From Ancrocorticia sp047602305 (lineage in GTDB: Bacteria; Actinomycetota; Actinomycetes; Actinomycetales; Actinomycetaceae), in contig JASGHO010000001.1 in assembly GCA_047602305.1 (NCBI GenBank), forward strand, positions 124,001-188,000: 64,000 bases of DNA, in the 5' to 3' direction. This document shows positions 42,169 to 50,659 of the stretch, piece after piece (within the stretch, counting starts at the first letter, position 1; each line of letters opens with the position of its first letter). The notes beneath the pieces were generated by a model. That model saw only the letters and a program-made list of their open reading frames with translations, searched no databases and was not told the origin of the DNA. A program made the translations under genes and the position numbers.

Positions 42169-43647
42169 ATGCCGGACCTTGTTATTGGAATCGACATCGG
42201 AACAGGCTCGTCCAAAGGCGTGCTCTCCGATACGGAGGGAAACGTTCTCTACAGCGAAGTCGTTCGCCACGACACGTCCTTCCCGCACCCGGGATGGGCG
42301 GAGCATGATGCGGACGACGTGTGGTGGAACGACGTCGTCGAAATCTGCCGCAGACTGACGGCCCGGGCGAAAGGCGACGTCGCCGGCCTGTGCATCTCCG
42401 GTATCGGCCCGGTGTTCCTACCTGCCACCGAGCGTGGCGTGCCGCTGCGCCCCGCCATCCTCTACGGCGTGGACACCCGATCCGCCGCGGAGATCGATGA
42501 ACTGACCGAGCGCTACGGCGAGGACAAGGTCCTGCAAACCTGTGGTAACGGCATGACCTCGCAGTCGGTGGGGCCAAAGATCGAATGGGTCAAGCGCCAT
42601 GAGCCGGAGGTGTGGGACAAGACGAAGCGCTTCCTCATGGCGCACACCTACTGCGTGTTCCACCTGACCGGCGCCTACGTTCTCGATCACCTCTCCGCCT
42701 CAATGTGCGAACCCCTCTACTCGCCCTTCACCTGCAATTGGGTTGACGAGTGGGTGGAGGACATCTGTGGCGATCTGCCGATGCCAAGGCTCATGTGGGC
42801 CAACGAGGTGGCCGGATACATCACGGATAGTGCCTCGCGCATCACCGGACTCAAGCCCGGAACCCCCGTCTCCGTGGGATCCATTGACGCCTTCGTTGAG
42901 GCCCTCTCGGTGGGCGTGTCCCAGCCCGGTCAGGTCATGATCATGTACGGCTCCACCATGGTGGGCGTGCAGATCTCGGACAAGGCGTTGGTTGGCCCCT
43001 CGCTGTGGTCCTGCTCCGGTCTGCTGGAGAACACCTACAACCTCTCCGGTGGTATGTCCACCACCGGCTCTCTGACCACCTGGGTTGCCGAGATTACCGG
43101 TATGGACTACGACCAGCTCTCCCAGATGGCCGCGGAATCCAAGCCGGGATCCAACGGGCTCATCATGCTGCCCTACTTCTCCGGTGAGCGCACACCGATC
43201 GCCGATCCGGCGGCCCGCGGCGTGATGGCAGGCCTCAACCTCACGCACAACCAGGGCGATATCTACCGCTCCGTGCTCGAGGCAACGGGATTCGGCTCGC
43301 GCCACATTCTGGAGACCATCGCCAACTGTGGTGGCGATGCTTCGGAGTACTGGGCCGTGGGTGGCGGAACAACCGGCGGCCTGTGGCCGCAGATCATGTC
43401 CGACATCATCGGCATCAAGCAGTACATCCCGAAGGTAACCATCGGTGCCTCCTACGGTGATGCGCAGCTGGCGGCCATGTCCATTGGCGCCATCGACACC
43501 TCGAGCACCTGGAATGTGGCCGAGCGCGAGGTGGTTCCCAACGAGGACAACGCCGAGCTCTATGCCGAGATGTTCAAGGTTTACCTTGACCTCTACCCGG
43601 CCACCGCCCCGGCCAGCCACATCCTCACGGATATCCAGAACCGCTAG
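42169..43647 (+). CDS. FGGY-family carbohydrate kinase (xylulokinase/YoaC-like)
   Basis: This 492-residue kinase has the phosphate-1 loop GIDIGTGSSKG (7-17), PGWAEHDADDVW as in xylulokinases, the catalytic Asp in GSIDAFVEAL, LPYFSGERTP and the FGGY-domain block YWAVGGGTTGGLWPQIMSDI. It is a sugar or polyol kinase clearly different from the other FGGY kinase in the window. AAAGGAG precedes the ATG. It heads a set with two zinc dehydrogenases and a second 2-hydroxyacid dehydrogenase, which lie in the same direction after an 18-bp inverted repeat. Confidence 0.88.
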   Translation: MPDLVIGIDIGTGSSKGVLSDTEGNVLYSEVVRHDTSFPHPGWAEHDADDVWWNDVVEICRRLTARAKGDVAGLCISGIGPVFLPATERGVPLRPAILYGVDTRSAAEIDELTERYGEDKVLQTCGNGMTSQSVGPKIEWVKRHEPEVWDKTKRFLMAHTYCVFHLTGAYVLDHLSASMCEPLYSPFTCNWVDEWVEDICGDLPMPRLMWANEVAGYITDSASRITGLKPGTPVSVGSIDAFVEALSVGVSQPGQVMIMYGSTMVGVQISDKALVGPSLWSCSGLLENTYNLSGGMSTTGSLTTWVAEITGMDYDQLSQMAAESKPGSNGLIMLPYFSGERTPIADPAARGVMAGLNLTHNQGDIYRSVLEATGFGSRHILETIANCGGDASEYWAVGGGTTGGLWPQIMSDIIGIKQYIPKVTIGASYGDAQLAAMSIGAIDTSSTWNVAEREVVPNEDNAELYAEMFKVYLDLYPATAPASHILTDIQNR

Positions 43648-43654
43648 ATCTCTC

Positions 43655-43716
43655 GGTGAAGAGTTTGTACACGCCACCCGGTGTAGAACGGGGACGTTGT
43701 GTACAAACTCTTCACC
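43655..43716 (+). terminator. 18-bp inverted repeat after the second FGGY kinase
   Basis: GGTGAAGAGTTTGTACAC (43655-43672) and GTGTACAAACTCTTCACC (43699-43716) are exact inverses with a 26-nt loop. It begins 7 nt after the kinase stop. There is no T-run; it may be a terminator, a processing stem or an operator pair for the next gene. Confidence 0.55.
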
Positions 43717-43839
43717 CGTCGGGGTGTCGATCACTCCCGAACCCGTGTCACACGAGCTGAACCCACTTCAGCCCCCGTTGGCGAGCCCACCTACGAGAAC
43801 CGAACCCCACACTGGTGCCCCGCACCGAGAGGACAACCC

Positions 43840-44904
43840 ATGTCAGGCACGATGAAAGCAGCCATCTTTGTTGGACCGGGAGAGCTGGAGTTGCGAGAAA
43901 TTGAGCGACCCCACGCTAAGGAGGGCGAACTCGTTCTCAAAGTGGGAGCCAACACCGTGTGCGGCACGGACGGACGTATCTTGCGCGGTGAAAAATCGAA
44001 GGGGATCGATCGGGGAGTGGTGCTTGGGCACGAGATCTCCGGATACGTTGTTGAGGTGGGGCGGGGCGTTGTGGGTTTCGCGGAAGGTGACCTGGTGGGA
44101 GCCGTCCCCACCATTGCCTGCCTGCGCTGCTACTACTGCCAGAACGGCATGGAGCACCTGTGCACGGACTCGCGCATCATCGGCTACCAGGTCAACGGTG
44201 GTCTGGCCGAGTACATCAAGCTGCCGCTCAAGGCGGTGGAACGCAAGTGCGCATTTACGGCAGCCAGCCACCTTACTCCGGCCGAAGTATCGCTGGCCGA
44301 ACCTCTTGGCTGCGTGCTCAACGGGGCCAGCCAGTACCAAACGAAGGTGGGGGACGTTGTCCTCATCATGGGGGCCGGCCCCATCGGTCTTCTCCACACC
44401 CAACTCAACCGCTTGCTCGGCGCCGCAAAAGTCATCGTGTCCGATCCTTCGGCAAGCCGCCGCCAGGTTGCCGCCGCGCTGGGTGCCACCCATACGATCG
44501 ACCCCACCGCGACGGACCTGAGCGGATACGTTCGTGAGCTCTCCGACGGCTTGGGAGCGGACGTCGTCGTCATTTGTATCGGATTCGGGGCCCTCGTCAA
44601 CCAAGCCTTCGAACTGGTGCGCAAGGGCGGAGCCGTCAATGCCTTCGCCGGATTCTCGAAGGATTCGCTCGCGAACATCGATCCCAACCTCATTCACTAC
44701 GGGGAGCTCAAGGTGACCGGTGCGTCCAACGCCTCGCGTGCCAGCCACAAGAAGGCGCTGCGGCTCATCGGCGAAGGACTCATTGACGTGAAATCGCTGC
44801 ACACCCACACGTTCGCGCTCGACGACGTCATCGCAGGCATCGAGTTCGCCCAGAAGGGCGAAGGAATCAAGGTGGCCATCGTCCCCGAACCTGCCGCGAA
44901 GTAG
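43840..44904 (+). CDS. Zinc-dependent medium-chain dehydrogenase
   Basis: This 354-residue enzyme has catalytic zinc ligands Cys41 (CGTD), His64 and Glu65 (GHE), structural cysteines 94, 97, 100 and 108, and the NAD motif GAGPIG. It is of the sorbitol/threonine dehydrogenase type and is closely paralogous to the protein at 46214: blocks such as GELVLKVGANTVCGTD, GCVLNGA..YQTK and IDPNLIHYGEL are shared. The two probably act on related polyols or on successive steps. The start at 43840 has GAGAGGAC; the frame upstream is not coding. Confidence 0.9.
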   Translation: MSGTMKAAIFVGPGELELREIERPHAKEGELVLKVGANTVCGTDGRILRGEKSKGIDRGVVLGHEISGYVVEVGRGVVGFAEGDLVGAVPTIACLRCYYCQNGMEHLCTDSRIIGYQVNGGLAEYIKLPLKAVERKCAFTAASHLTPAEVSLAEPLGCVLNGASQYQTKVGDVVLIMGAGPIGLLHTQLNRLLGAAKVIVSDPSASRRQVAAALGATHTIDPTATDLSGYVRELSDGLGADVVVICIGFGALVNQAFELVRKGGAVNAFAGFSKDSLANIDPNLIHYGELKVTGASNASRASHKKALRLIGEGLIDVKSLHTHTFALDDVIAGIEFAQKGEGIKVAIVPEPAAK

Positions 44905-45016
44905 CGGCACGATCGCCGCCGCCAGATCATCGACGCCGCCGCAGGCGACACCGCACCATCCACGCAGCCTCAATTCAGCCAGCAAACACCCGCTAGCACA
45001 CAGAAAAGACAGAGAC

Positions 45017-46054
45017 ATGAAGACCCTCATTGCCGCGGACGGCTTCCTCACCCCGGACGTTTTGGAGACGGCGCTCCGCGCGGAAGCTCCCGAGATGGAC
45101 CTCGCCCACATTGCCTCCACCTGGCCCACGCCCGCCTTCGGAGATGTGGCGGAGGTACAGGAAGCGCTCGGAGACGAGGATGAACTCATCGCGGCGCTGC
45201 ACGGGTGCGACATCGCCATCACCCACACCTTTCCCTTCACGGAGAGGGTCATTGCCGCCAGCCCGGACCTCAAACTCATCACCGTGTGCCGCGGCGGGCC
45301 GGTCAACGTCAATATCGATGCCGCCACCGCCCACGGAGTTCTCGTCACCTTCGCCCCCGGCCGCAACGCACGCGCCACCGCCGAACACTCCGTGGGCATG
45401 ATCATCGCCGCCGCCCGGCAGATCGCGCAGCGGCACGTCGAAGTCATCGAGGGCAACTGGCAAACCGACTACTACCTCTTCGAAAAAACCGGGGAAGAGA
45501 TCGGCTCGTCAACGGTGGGCATCATCGGCGCCGGAGCCGTGGGCGGGCGAGTCGCCCGAATCATGGCGGCTTTCGGCGGCACCGTCCTCGTCTACGATCC
45601 CTACGCCGGGCCGGAACTGGAGGGCATCGTCGAGTTCGTTGACACCCTCGACGAACTGCTGGAACGCTCCGACATCGTCTCCATCCACGCCCGCGTCACC
45701 CCACAAACCCGCCACCTCATCAACGCCACCACCATCGCCCGCATGAAACCCGGTTCCATCTTCGTCAACTGCGCTCGCGGTCCGCTCGTTGACTACGACG
45801 CGGTGTGCGAGGCCATCGACTCGGGCCAGCTGTGGGCTGCGGCCTTCGACTGCCTTCCGATCGAACCGCTGCCCGCCGACCATCGCCTGCTGCGCACCCC
45901 GCGTATCACCTTCACCCCGCATCTGGCGGGGGCCTCGAAGGAAGCGGCACGTCTCGCGGCCCGCATTGGAGCGGCGGATATCGCGGCGTTCGCGCGCGGG
46001 GAGCGTCCCGCCTACGTGGCCAATCCGGTGCTTCTCGACGGCGCGGAGGGGTAG
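45017..46054 (+). CDS. D-2-hydroxyacid dehydrogenase (YoaD-like), second copy
   Basis: This 345-residue enzyme shows CRGGPVNVNIDAATAHGVLV, GIIGAGAVGGRVARIM for NAD binding, the catalytic Arg in NCARGPLVDYDA, and His in TPHLAGAS. It is a diverged paralogue of the enzyme at 40143. Its neighbours are the two paralogous zinc dehydrogenases and, further upstream, an FGGY kinase. A role as reductase of a keto acid in the same pathway is inference. The ribosome site is weak (GAAAAGACAGAGAC). Confidence 0.88.
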   Translation: MKTLIAADGFLTPDVLETALRAEAPEMDLAHIASTWPTPAFGDVAEVQEALGDEDELIAALHGCDIAITHTFPFTERVIAASPDLKLITVCRGGPVNVNIDAATAHGVLVTFAPGRNARATAEHSVGMIIAAARQIAQRHVEVIEGNWQTDYYLFEKTGEEIGSSTVGIIGAGAVGGRVARIMAAFGGTVLVYDPYAGPELEGIVEFVDTLDELLERSDIVSIHARVTPQTRHLINATTIARMKPGSIFVNCARGPLVDYDAVCEAIDSGQLWAAAFDCLPIEPLPADHRLLRTPRITFTPHLAGASKEAARLAARIGAADIAAFARGERPAYVANPVLLDGAEG

Positions 46055-46213
46055 CGGCACCCGCGTCGATTGTGAACGACGACGGCGTAGCCGACCTGGG
46101 TACGAACCCCGCGAACGTCCGGCTTGCCGCGCTGCCAACCGATAGACTTGATTTAGCCTGATGAGCAGCACAAACGCCTGCTCACGTGATGTTGTGATGA
46201 CGAGGAGATAGAG

Positions 46214-47251
46214 ATGAAAGCTGCGGTTTTCACCGGGCCCGGTCAGCTGGAGCTACGGGAAGTACCCACCCCGCATGCGAGCGAAGGCGAACTGGTCCTC
46301 AAGGTTGGGGCCAACACCGTGTGCGGCACGGATGCCCGTATTCTGCGAGGTGAGAAGTCGGCGGGTGTGCGCCCGGGTGTCATTCTCGGCCATGAGCTCG
46401 CGGGCTATGTCACCGAGATCGGTAGGGGAGTCGAAGGTTTCGCGGAGGGTGACCTGGTGGGAATCAACCCCACCGTCTCCTGTGGCATCTGCTATTACTG
46501 CCGTGCTGGTTACGAGCATCTGTGTGCCAAGGCGGAACTGTTTGGCTACGCGATCGACGGCGGCCTGGCCGAGTACGTCCTTGTCCCACGGGAGGCTGTG
46601 GCCCGGCGTGCTGCCTACAAGGCCGCGCCGCATCTCACTCCGGCGGAGGTCGCCCTGACCGAACCCCTCGGATGTGTGCTCAACGGCGCGGACAACTATC
46701 AGACGAAACCCGGGGATACGGTGCTCGTCATCGGTGCGGGTCCGATCGGCCTGCTTCACACCATGCTCAACCGCTACTACGGGGCATCCCAGGTAATCGT
46801 TTCCAACCCGGGCGAAAATCGCCGTCGTATTGCGGAGGAACTCGGTGCCACCCACACCGTCGATCCCACCGCCACCAACCTCGTCGAGTACGTCCGGTCC
46901 CTCACGGGCGGGCGGGGCGCGGACGTCGTCGTCGTATGTATCGGACGCAACGAACTGTTCCAGCAGGCGCTGGAGTGCGCGCGGCCCAAGGGGCACGTCA
47001 ACGCCTTCGCCGGATTCGCGAAGGGGTCCACCTCGACCATCGATCCGAATCTCATCCACTACGGCGAGCTGGTGGTGACAGGCGGATCCAACACCTCACG
47101 CGCCAACTACGAAAAGGCGTTGCGCTTCATCGGCGAGGGGGCCGTCAATGCCAAGGCGCTACACACCCACACCTACAAGCTCGACGACGTCATTGAAGCC
47201 ATCGAGTTCGTCCAGACGGGCGAGGGGCTGAAGGTCGCGGTGGAGCCGTAA
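46214..47251 (+). CDS. Zinc-dependent medium-chain dehydrogenase, paralogue
   Basis: This 345-residue enzyme has zinc ligands Cys37, His60 and Glu61, structural cysteines 90, 93, 96 and 104, and NAD motif GAGPIG. It is a near paralogue of the protein at 43840 along its whole length. Duplication with the 2-hydroxyacid dehydrogenase gene in between suggests expansion of the pathway rather than recent tandem copying. The gene end is repeated in part 54 bp further on (47243-47273 and 47297-47327). GAGGAG precedes the ATG. Confidence 0.9.
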   Translation: MKAAVFTGPGQLELREVPTPHASEGELVLKVGANTVCGTDARILRGEKSAGVRPGVILGHELAGYVTEIGRGVEGFAEGDLVGINPTVSCGICYYCRAGYEHLCAKAELFGYAIDGGLAEYVLVPREAVARRAAYKAAPHLTPAEVALTEPLGCVLNGADNYQTKPGDTVLVIGAGPIGLLHTMLNRYYGASQVIVSNPGENRRRIAEELGATHTVDPTATNLVEYVRSLTGGRGADVVVVCIGRNELFQQALECARPKGHVNAFAGFAKGSTSTIDPNLIHYGELVVTGGSNTSRANYEKALRFIGEGAVNAKALHTHTYKLDDVIEAIEFVQTGEGLKVAVEP

Positions 47252-47327
47252 GAAGGAACCGAGGCGTCAGACAGCAAGGAGGCGTCAACCGGAACTGAGC
47301 CGCAAGAAGGAAGCGAGGCGTCAGACA
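47243..47327. repeat. 31-bp direct duplication of a gene end
   Basis: The stretch starting GAGCCGTAAGAAGGAACCGA at 47243, which contains the dehydrogenase stop codon, recurs at 47297 with two changes. It marks small-scale duplication in the 306-nt gap between convergent genes, which otherwise holds two hairpins and no gene. Confidence 0.8.
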
Positions 47328-47368
47328 AAGCCGAGCAGATGAACGGGCGGCATCCCCGAACATGGGGA

Positions 47369-47399
47369 GGGAGGCAATCGCGAACAACGATTGCCTCCC
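47369..47399. terminator. Hairpin between convergent genes
   Basis: GGGAGGCAATCG (47369-47380) pairs perfectly with CGATTGCCTCCC (47388-47399) across a 7-nt loop. It lies between the plus-strand dehydrogenase and the minus-strand cutC gene and can serve either. Confidence 0.65.
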
Positions 47400-47520
47400 A
47401 GTGTGCCCGTGTCTCTATGCTCACGCAAACATAAAGAACACGTACCTTGCCGGTCGCATGCTCACGCAACATGAACCGACGGCAGTAGCCCACAAGGAGC
47501 TAACCAAAGTACTTGTGTGA

Positions 47521-47548
47521 AGAGATCCCACCAATCGGCGCGATCTCT
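47521..47548. terminator. Hairpin of the GAGATC-type family next to cutC
   Basis: AGAGATC (47521-47527) and GATCTCT (47542-47548) flank CCACCAATCGGCGC, resembling the arms of the hairpin at 63702-63741. It lies 10 nt beyond the stop of cutC. Confidence 0.5.
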
Positions 47549-47557
47549 GAGCGACGT

Positions 47558-48265
47558 TTACGTGCGTGCTCGGTCAATGGCCCGAACGATTCTGGCCACT
47601 TCATCTGGATCTGTTCCTTGGACACCTGCGGGCACCTGGTGAAGGGGTGCGCGCATGTGAACCTCGGGTGCTGCTGACAGTTGCAGAACCTCAGAGACGT
47701 TACTGGATCTCAGTCCGCCTGACGCGAGAAGAAGAATCCTACCGCGACTTTGTTCTACCAACTTCTTCAATGCTAGCGGATCTGCGACGGGCTTGTTGCA
47801 TCCCGTGGTTAATACTCGCTGGTAGTTGAGCCGTATTAGCTCTTCCAAAGCTCCTGACTTATCGGGAACTAGGTCGAAAGCCCTATGGAATGTCAAGCGG
47901 TGTCCGCCGGCCGCCTCTCGAAACCGAGTGGCGGCGGTCTCGTCAATGAGATCATCGGAGGTCAAGGCCCCCACCACAAAGCCGCAGGGTACCGATGCTC
48001 CCTCGAACAGCCCACGGATACGCTCGATGTCCGCGCACATCCCCGCGATCTCCTCGTCCGTATAGACGAAATCGCCGGGCCGCGAGCGGACGAGAACCTG
48101 TAGGCCATCGGCGGGGCAGCGGGGGAGAGCGGCGGCGATGAGATCGTCTGGAGGGGTGAGGCCGCCGCACCCCAACTCGCGACACAGCTCCACCCGGTCC
48201 GCGCCCGCGGTGCGCGCGGCGTCGATGCCCTCCAGTGTGTCGACACATATTTCAATAATGGTCAT
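47558..48265 (-). CDS. cutC: CutC family protein
   Basis: This 235-residue TIM-barrel protein matches the CutC family: IEICVDTLEGIDAARTAGAD, RVELCRELGCGGLTPP, LVRSRPGDFVYTDEE, and LTFHRAFDLVPD. The family was named for copper homeostasis, but its enzymatic activity has never been settled. Here it overlaps a ROK sugar kinase gene by ATGA and belongs to an operon with an M81 metallopeptidase, which suggests a catabolic rather than copper role. The start is at 48265; an open frame further upstream belongs to the ROK gene. Confidence 0.9.
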   Translation of the reverse strand: MTIIEICVDTLEGIDAARTAGADRVELCRELGCGGLTPPDDLIAAALPRCPADGLQVLVRSRPGDFVYTDEEIAGMCADIERIRGLFEGASVPCGFVVGALTSDDLIDETAATRFREAAGGHRLTFHRAFDLVPDKSGALEELIRLNYQRVLTTGCNKPVADPLALKKLVEQSRGRILLLASGGLRSSNVSEVLQLSAAPEVHMRAPLHQVPAGVQGTDPDEVARIVRAIDRART

Positions 48266-49194
48266 GGCCCCTGTTCCTTGACTACTTCCGGCGTCCATTC
48301 CCGATAGCATTGCGACCCTGCGGCACGGCTGGCAAGTACAGCGGCGCCCCACTGACCTGCGCGATCGCCGAGAGCTGAGGCGATGATGGGCGGCGGAGTG
48401 CGCCATGCCAGCACGCTCGCCACTCGTGCACGCAGCGGCTCCAGGAGCGTATCGCCCGCCCCCGAGAGCCCGCCGCCAATGACGATGCACCCCGGGTCGA
48501 GGGTCAGTGTCAGTTGGGTGAGTACCGTAGCCAGTGCCTCAACGGCTCGCGCCCACACGGCGTCTGCCACCGGATCGCTGCCGAGGCGCCGCTCAACCTC
48601 CAGTGCCCCCACATTTTCCCCGGTGGCTGCCGAGTAGCGCCGCGCGATGCCCTTTGCCGAGGCGTATACCTCCATGCAGCCGCGCTGGCCGCAGGCACAC
48701 GGCTCTCCTTCGGGATCCACCGGGATGTGCCCGATTTCCCCCGACTGGTGGGTTTGTCCCGGCCACACCGTGCCTGGGAAACATAACGACGCCGAAATCC
48801 CGGTTCCGATGGGGATGACCACGCTCGACTCGTAGCCTTTCGCGGCTCCGAAGAGGCTTTCGGCGAGCCCGGCCCCGCGTCCGTCGTGGCCGAGGAGGGC
48901 CGGGCGCCCGGCAGCTGCGCTCACGGCCGCGGGGATATTGACACCGCTGAGGTCGAGATTCGAGGCATAGCCCACGGTTCCTCGCTGTTCGTCCACGGTT
49001 CCGGGCACAACGATCCCGATGCCAGCAATCGCCGGACGGGCCTCGACCAGCTGGGCGGCCACCGCGGTGAGCTGGGCGATGGTGCCGCTCGCGGTTGCAT
49101 ACGCAGTCGTTTCGACAATCTCTCCCACGTCATTGACCACGAGAGATTTGAGGGAGGTGCCGCCCACGTCAATGCCGGCATAGAGGGCGCTCAC
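48262..49194 (-). CDS. ROK-family sugar kinase
   Basis: This 310-residue protein has the ATP-binding GIDVGGTSLKS near the N-terminus, GIGIVVPG, the substrate and metal region SGEIGHIPVD with the zinc cluster CACGQRGCMEVYASAKG, and GGGLSGAGD. It lacks an N-terminal helix-turn-helix, so it is a kinase such as glucokinase or an amino-sugar kinase, not a regulator. Its GTG start overlaps the M81 stop and it overlaps cutC at its end, both by 4 nt. The substrate might be a sugar released from a glycopeptide; that is inference from the neighbours. Confidence 0.9.
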   Translation of the reverse strand: MSALYAGIDVGGTSLKSLVVNDVGEIVETTAYATASGTIAQLTAVAAQLVEARPAIAGIGIVVPGTVDEQRGTVGYASNLDLSGVNIPAAVSAAAGRPALLGHDGRGAGLAESLFGAAKGYESSVVIPIGTGISASLCFPGTVWPGQTHQSGEIGHIPVDPEGEPCACGQRGCMEVYASAKGIARRYSAATGENVGALEVERRLGSDPVADAVWARAVEALATVLTQLTLTLDPGCIVIGGGLSGAGDTLLEPLRARVASVLAWRTPPPIIASALGDRAGQWGAAVLASRAAGSQCYREWTPEVVKEQGP

Positions 49195-50648
49195 GGTGAA
49201 ACGGTCCTCTCGTGGAACACAGGATCGCTCATGCACGGATCGAAGGGGAACATGGGGCGCGCAATCTTGTGGTGCCCGAGCCGCACCAAATCCTGGTCCA
49301 CACCACCGGGCGTCAGCGCCATCATCCAGTCGGCTTGCGCCTCGTACAGGTCCGGTTCGAGATACCCGATTTTGACGACGACGACGTCAGCCGCCCGCGG
49401 ATCCAGCCCCACCCGCTCGAACTGCTCGTACTCGGTGTACTGGTTGCGATTGGTGGTGACGATGACCTGTAGGCCACCCACCTTGAGCACAGCGGTGTGT
49501 CCGCCGCGCGGGTCATCCGCGACTGCGGTCACGGTGCCGGTGATGCGCTGCGGTCCCGGATCGCGGGTGTCGATGTGTCCGCCAAGTTCCACCGTCACGT
49601 CGCTCCCGACGCCCGCATCCCAGCAGATCGCGGCCGCCGCCGGGTCGTAGATGGAGGCATGAATGACGGAGAGGGTGTCGTTCTGTACCGGCGGCCAGGT
49701 GAGCAGCGCGTGAAGTGCCACGGTGACGTCGTCGGCCCCTCCGGCTCCGGGATTATCTCCCGAATCGGAGATGAAGTAGGGGCGGGCGGCATTCAGACCG
49801 TGCTCCAAGCATTCCTCCATGGAGCCGACCGGGGAGACGAACACGAACTCGTCCCGGACCCGCCAGAACTCGTCGGCGAGGATGCGGGCTTGGGCCGTGA
49901 CGTCCTCGGCGTCGTCGCCGGTCACCACGATGGCGGCGGTGCAGCGGGGCTGATCGGCCCAGGCGAAACCCACCCAGATGGCGGCATCGAGAATGCCGGG
50001 GCGCGCCTCGATCGCGGGAATCATGCCGTACAGGCTCTTGGCCGGTTCCATGCGGGTGGAGGTCTTTTCGCCCGGCAGCAGGATCGGGACATGGACGAGA
50101 GCCTTGACCGGCTTGCCAGCCCCCGAGAGAACACGCTCGACAAGGTTGCGGGCGGCGCGTTCGCGCGATTCCCAGGCGTCCTCGTGCGGTGCCATGCGAT
50201 AGCAGGTGAGGATGTCGCAGCCGTCGAAGAGGGCGTCCGAGACGTTCCCGTGCAGGTCCATGGAGGCGGAGACGAGCGGTTCGTCGCCAATGACCGCGCG
50301 GATGGAGGCGATGAGGTCACCCTCGACGTCGTCGTATCCTTCCACGGTCATCGCACCGTGGATGTCAAAGAACACCGCGTCGAGGGGAGCGGCGGAGGCG
50401 AGTCCGGCGAGAATCTCGGCCTTCCAACCCTCGTAGGCGTTGGCTTCCACGACGCCACCGGGAAGGGCACGCGCGTGCAGCACCGGGACCCACTCGATCG
50501 TGCGTCCCCACTCGCTGTCCAACCAGTCGTAGCGGGCGAGCAGGGAGTCTCCTCGCGTCACCTCGAAATCGTCCGCGGTGGAAATGTAGGGGGTGAACGT
50601 CGAACTTTCGATATGCAGGCCGCAGATAGCTATACGGGGCAGTGGCAT
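49191..50648 (-). CDS. M81-family (MlrC-like) metallopeptidase
   Basis: This 485-residue protein matches the MlrC/M81 family (DUF1485 plus MlrC C-terminal domain): CGLHIESSTFTPYIS, FFDIHGAMTVEGYDD, ASMDLHGNVSD, and DSGDNPGAGGADD. The Asp/His residues in DIHGAM and DLHGN are likely metal ligands. MlrC of sphingomonads opens linear microcystin to smaller peptides; the natural substrates of actinobacterial members are unknown. It lies between a ROK kinase and a ROK regulator, and the divergent operon encodes a peptide-type ABC importer, so an imported peptide or glycopeptide is a fitting substrate. No signal peptide is present. AGGAGCC precedes the ATG. Confidence 0.9.
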   Translation of the reverse strand: MPLPRIAICGLHIESSTFTPYISTADDFEVTRGDSLLARYDWLDSEWGRTIEWVPVLHARALPGGVVEANAYEGWKAEILAGLASAAPLDAVFFDIHGAMTVEGYDDVEGDLIASIRAVIGDEPLVSASMDLHGNVSDALFDGCDILTCYRMAPHEDAWESRERAARNLVERVLSGAGKPVKALVHVPILLPGEKTSTRMEPAKSLYGMIPAIEARPGILDAAIWVGFAWADQPRCTAAIVVTGDDAEDVTAQARILADEFWRVRDEFVFVSPVGSMEECLEHGLNAARPYFISDSGDNPGAGGADDVTVALHALLTWPPVQNDTLSVIHASIYDPAAAAICWDAGVGSDVTVELGGHIDTRDPGPQRITGTVTAVADDPRGGHTAVLKVGGLQVIVTTNRNQYTEYEQFERVGLDPRAADVVVVKIGYLEPDLYEAQADWMMALTPGGVDQDLVRLGHHKIARPMFPFDPCMSDPVFHERTVSP

Positions 50649-50659
50649 GCTGATGGCTC

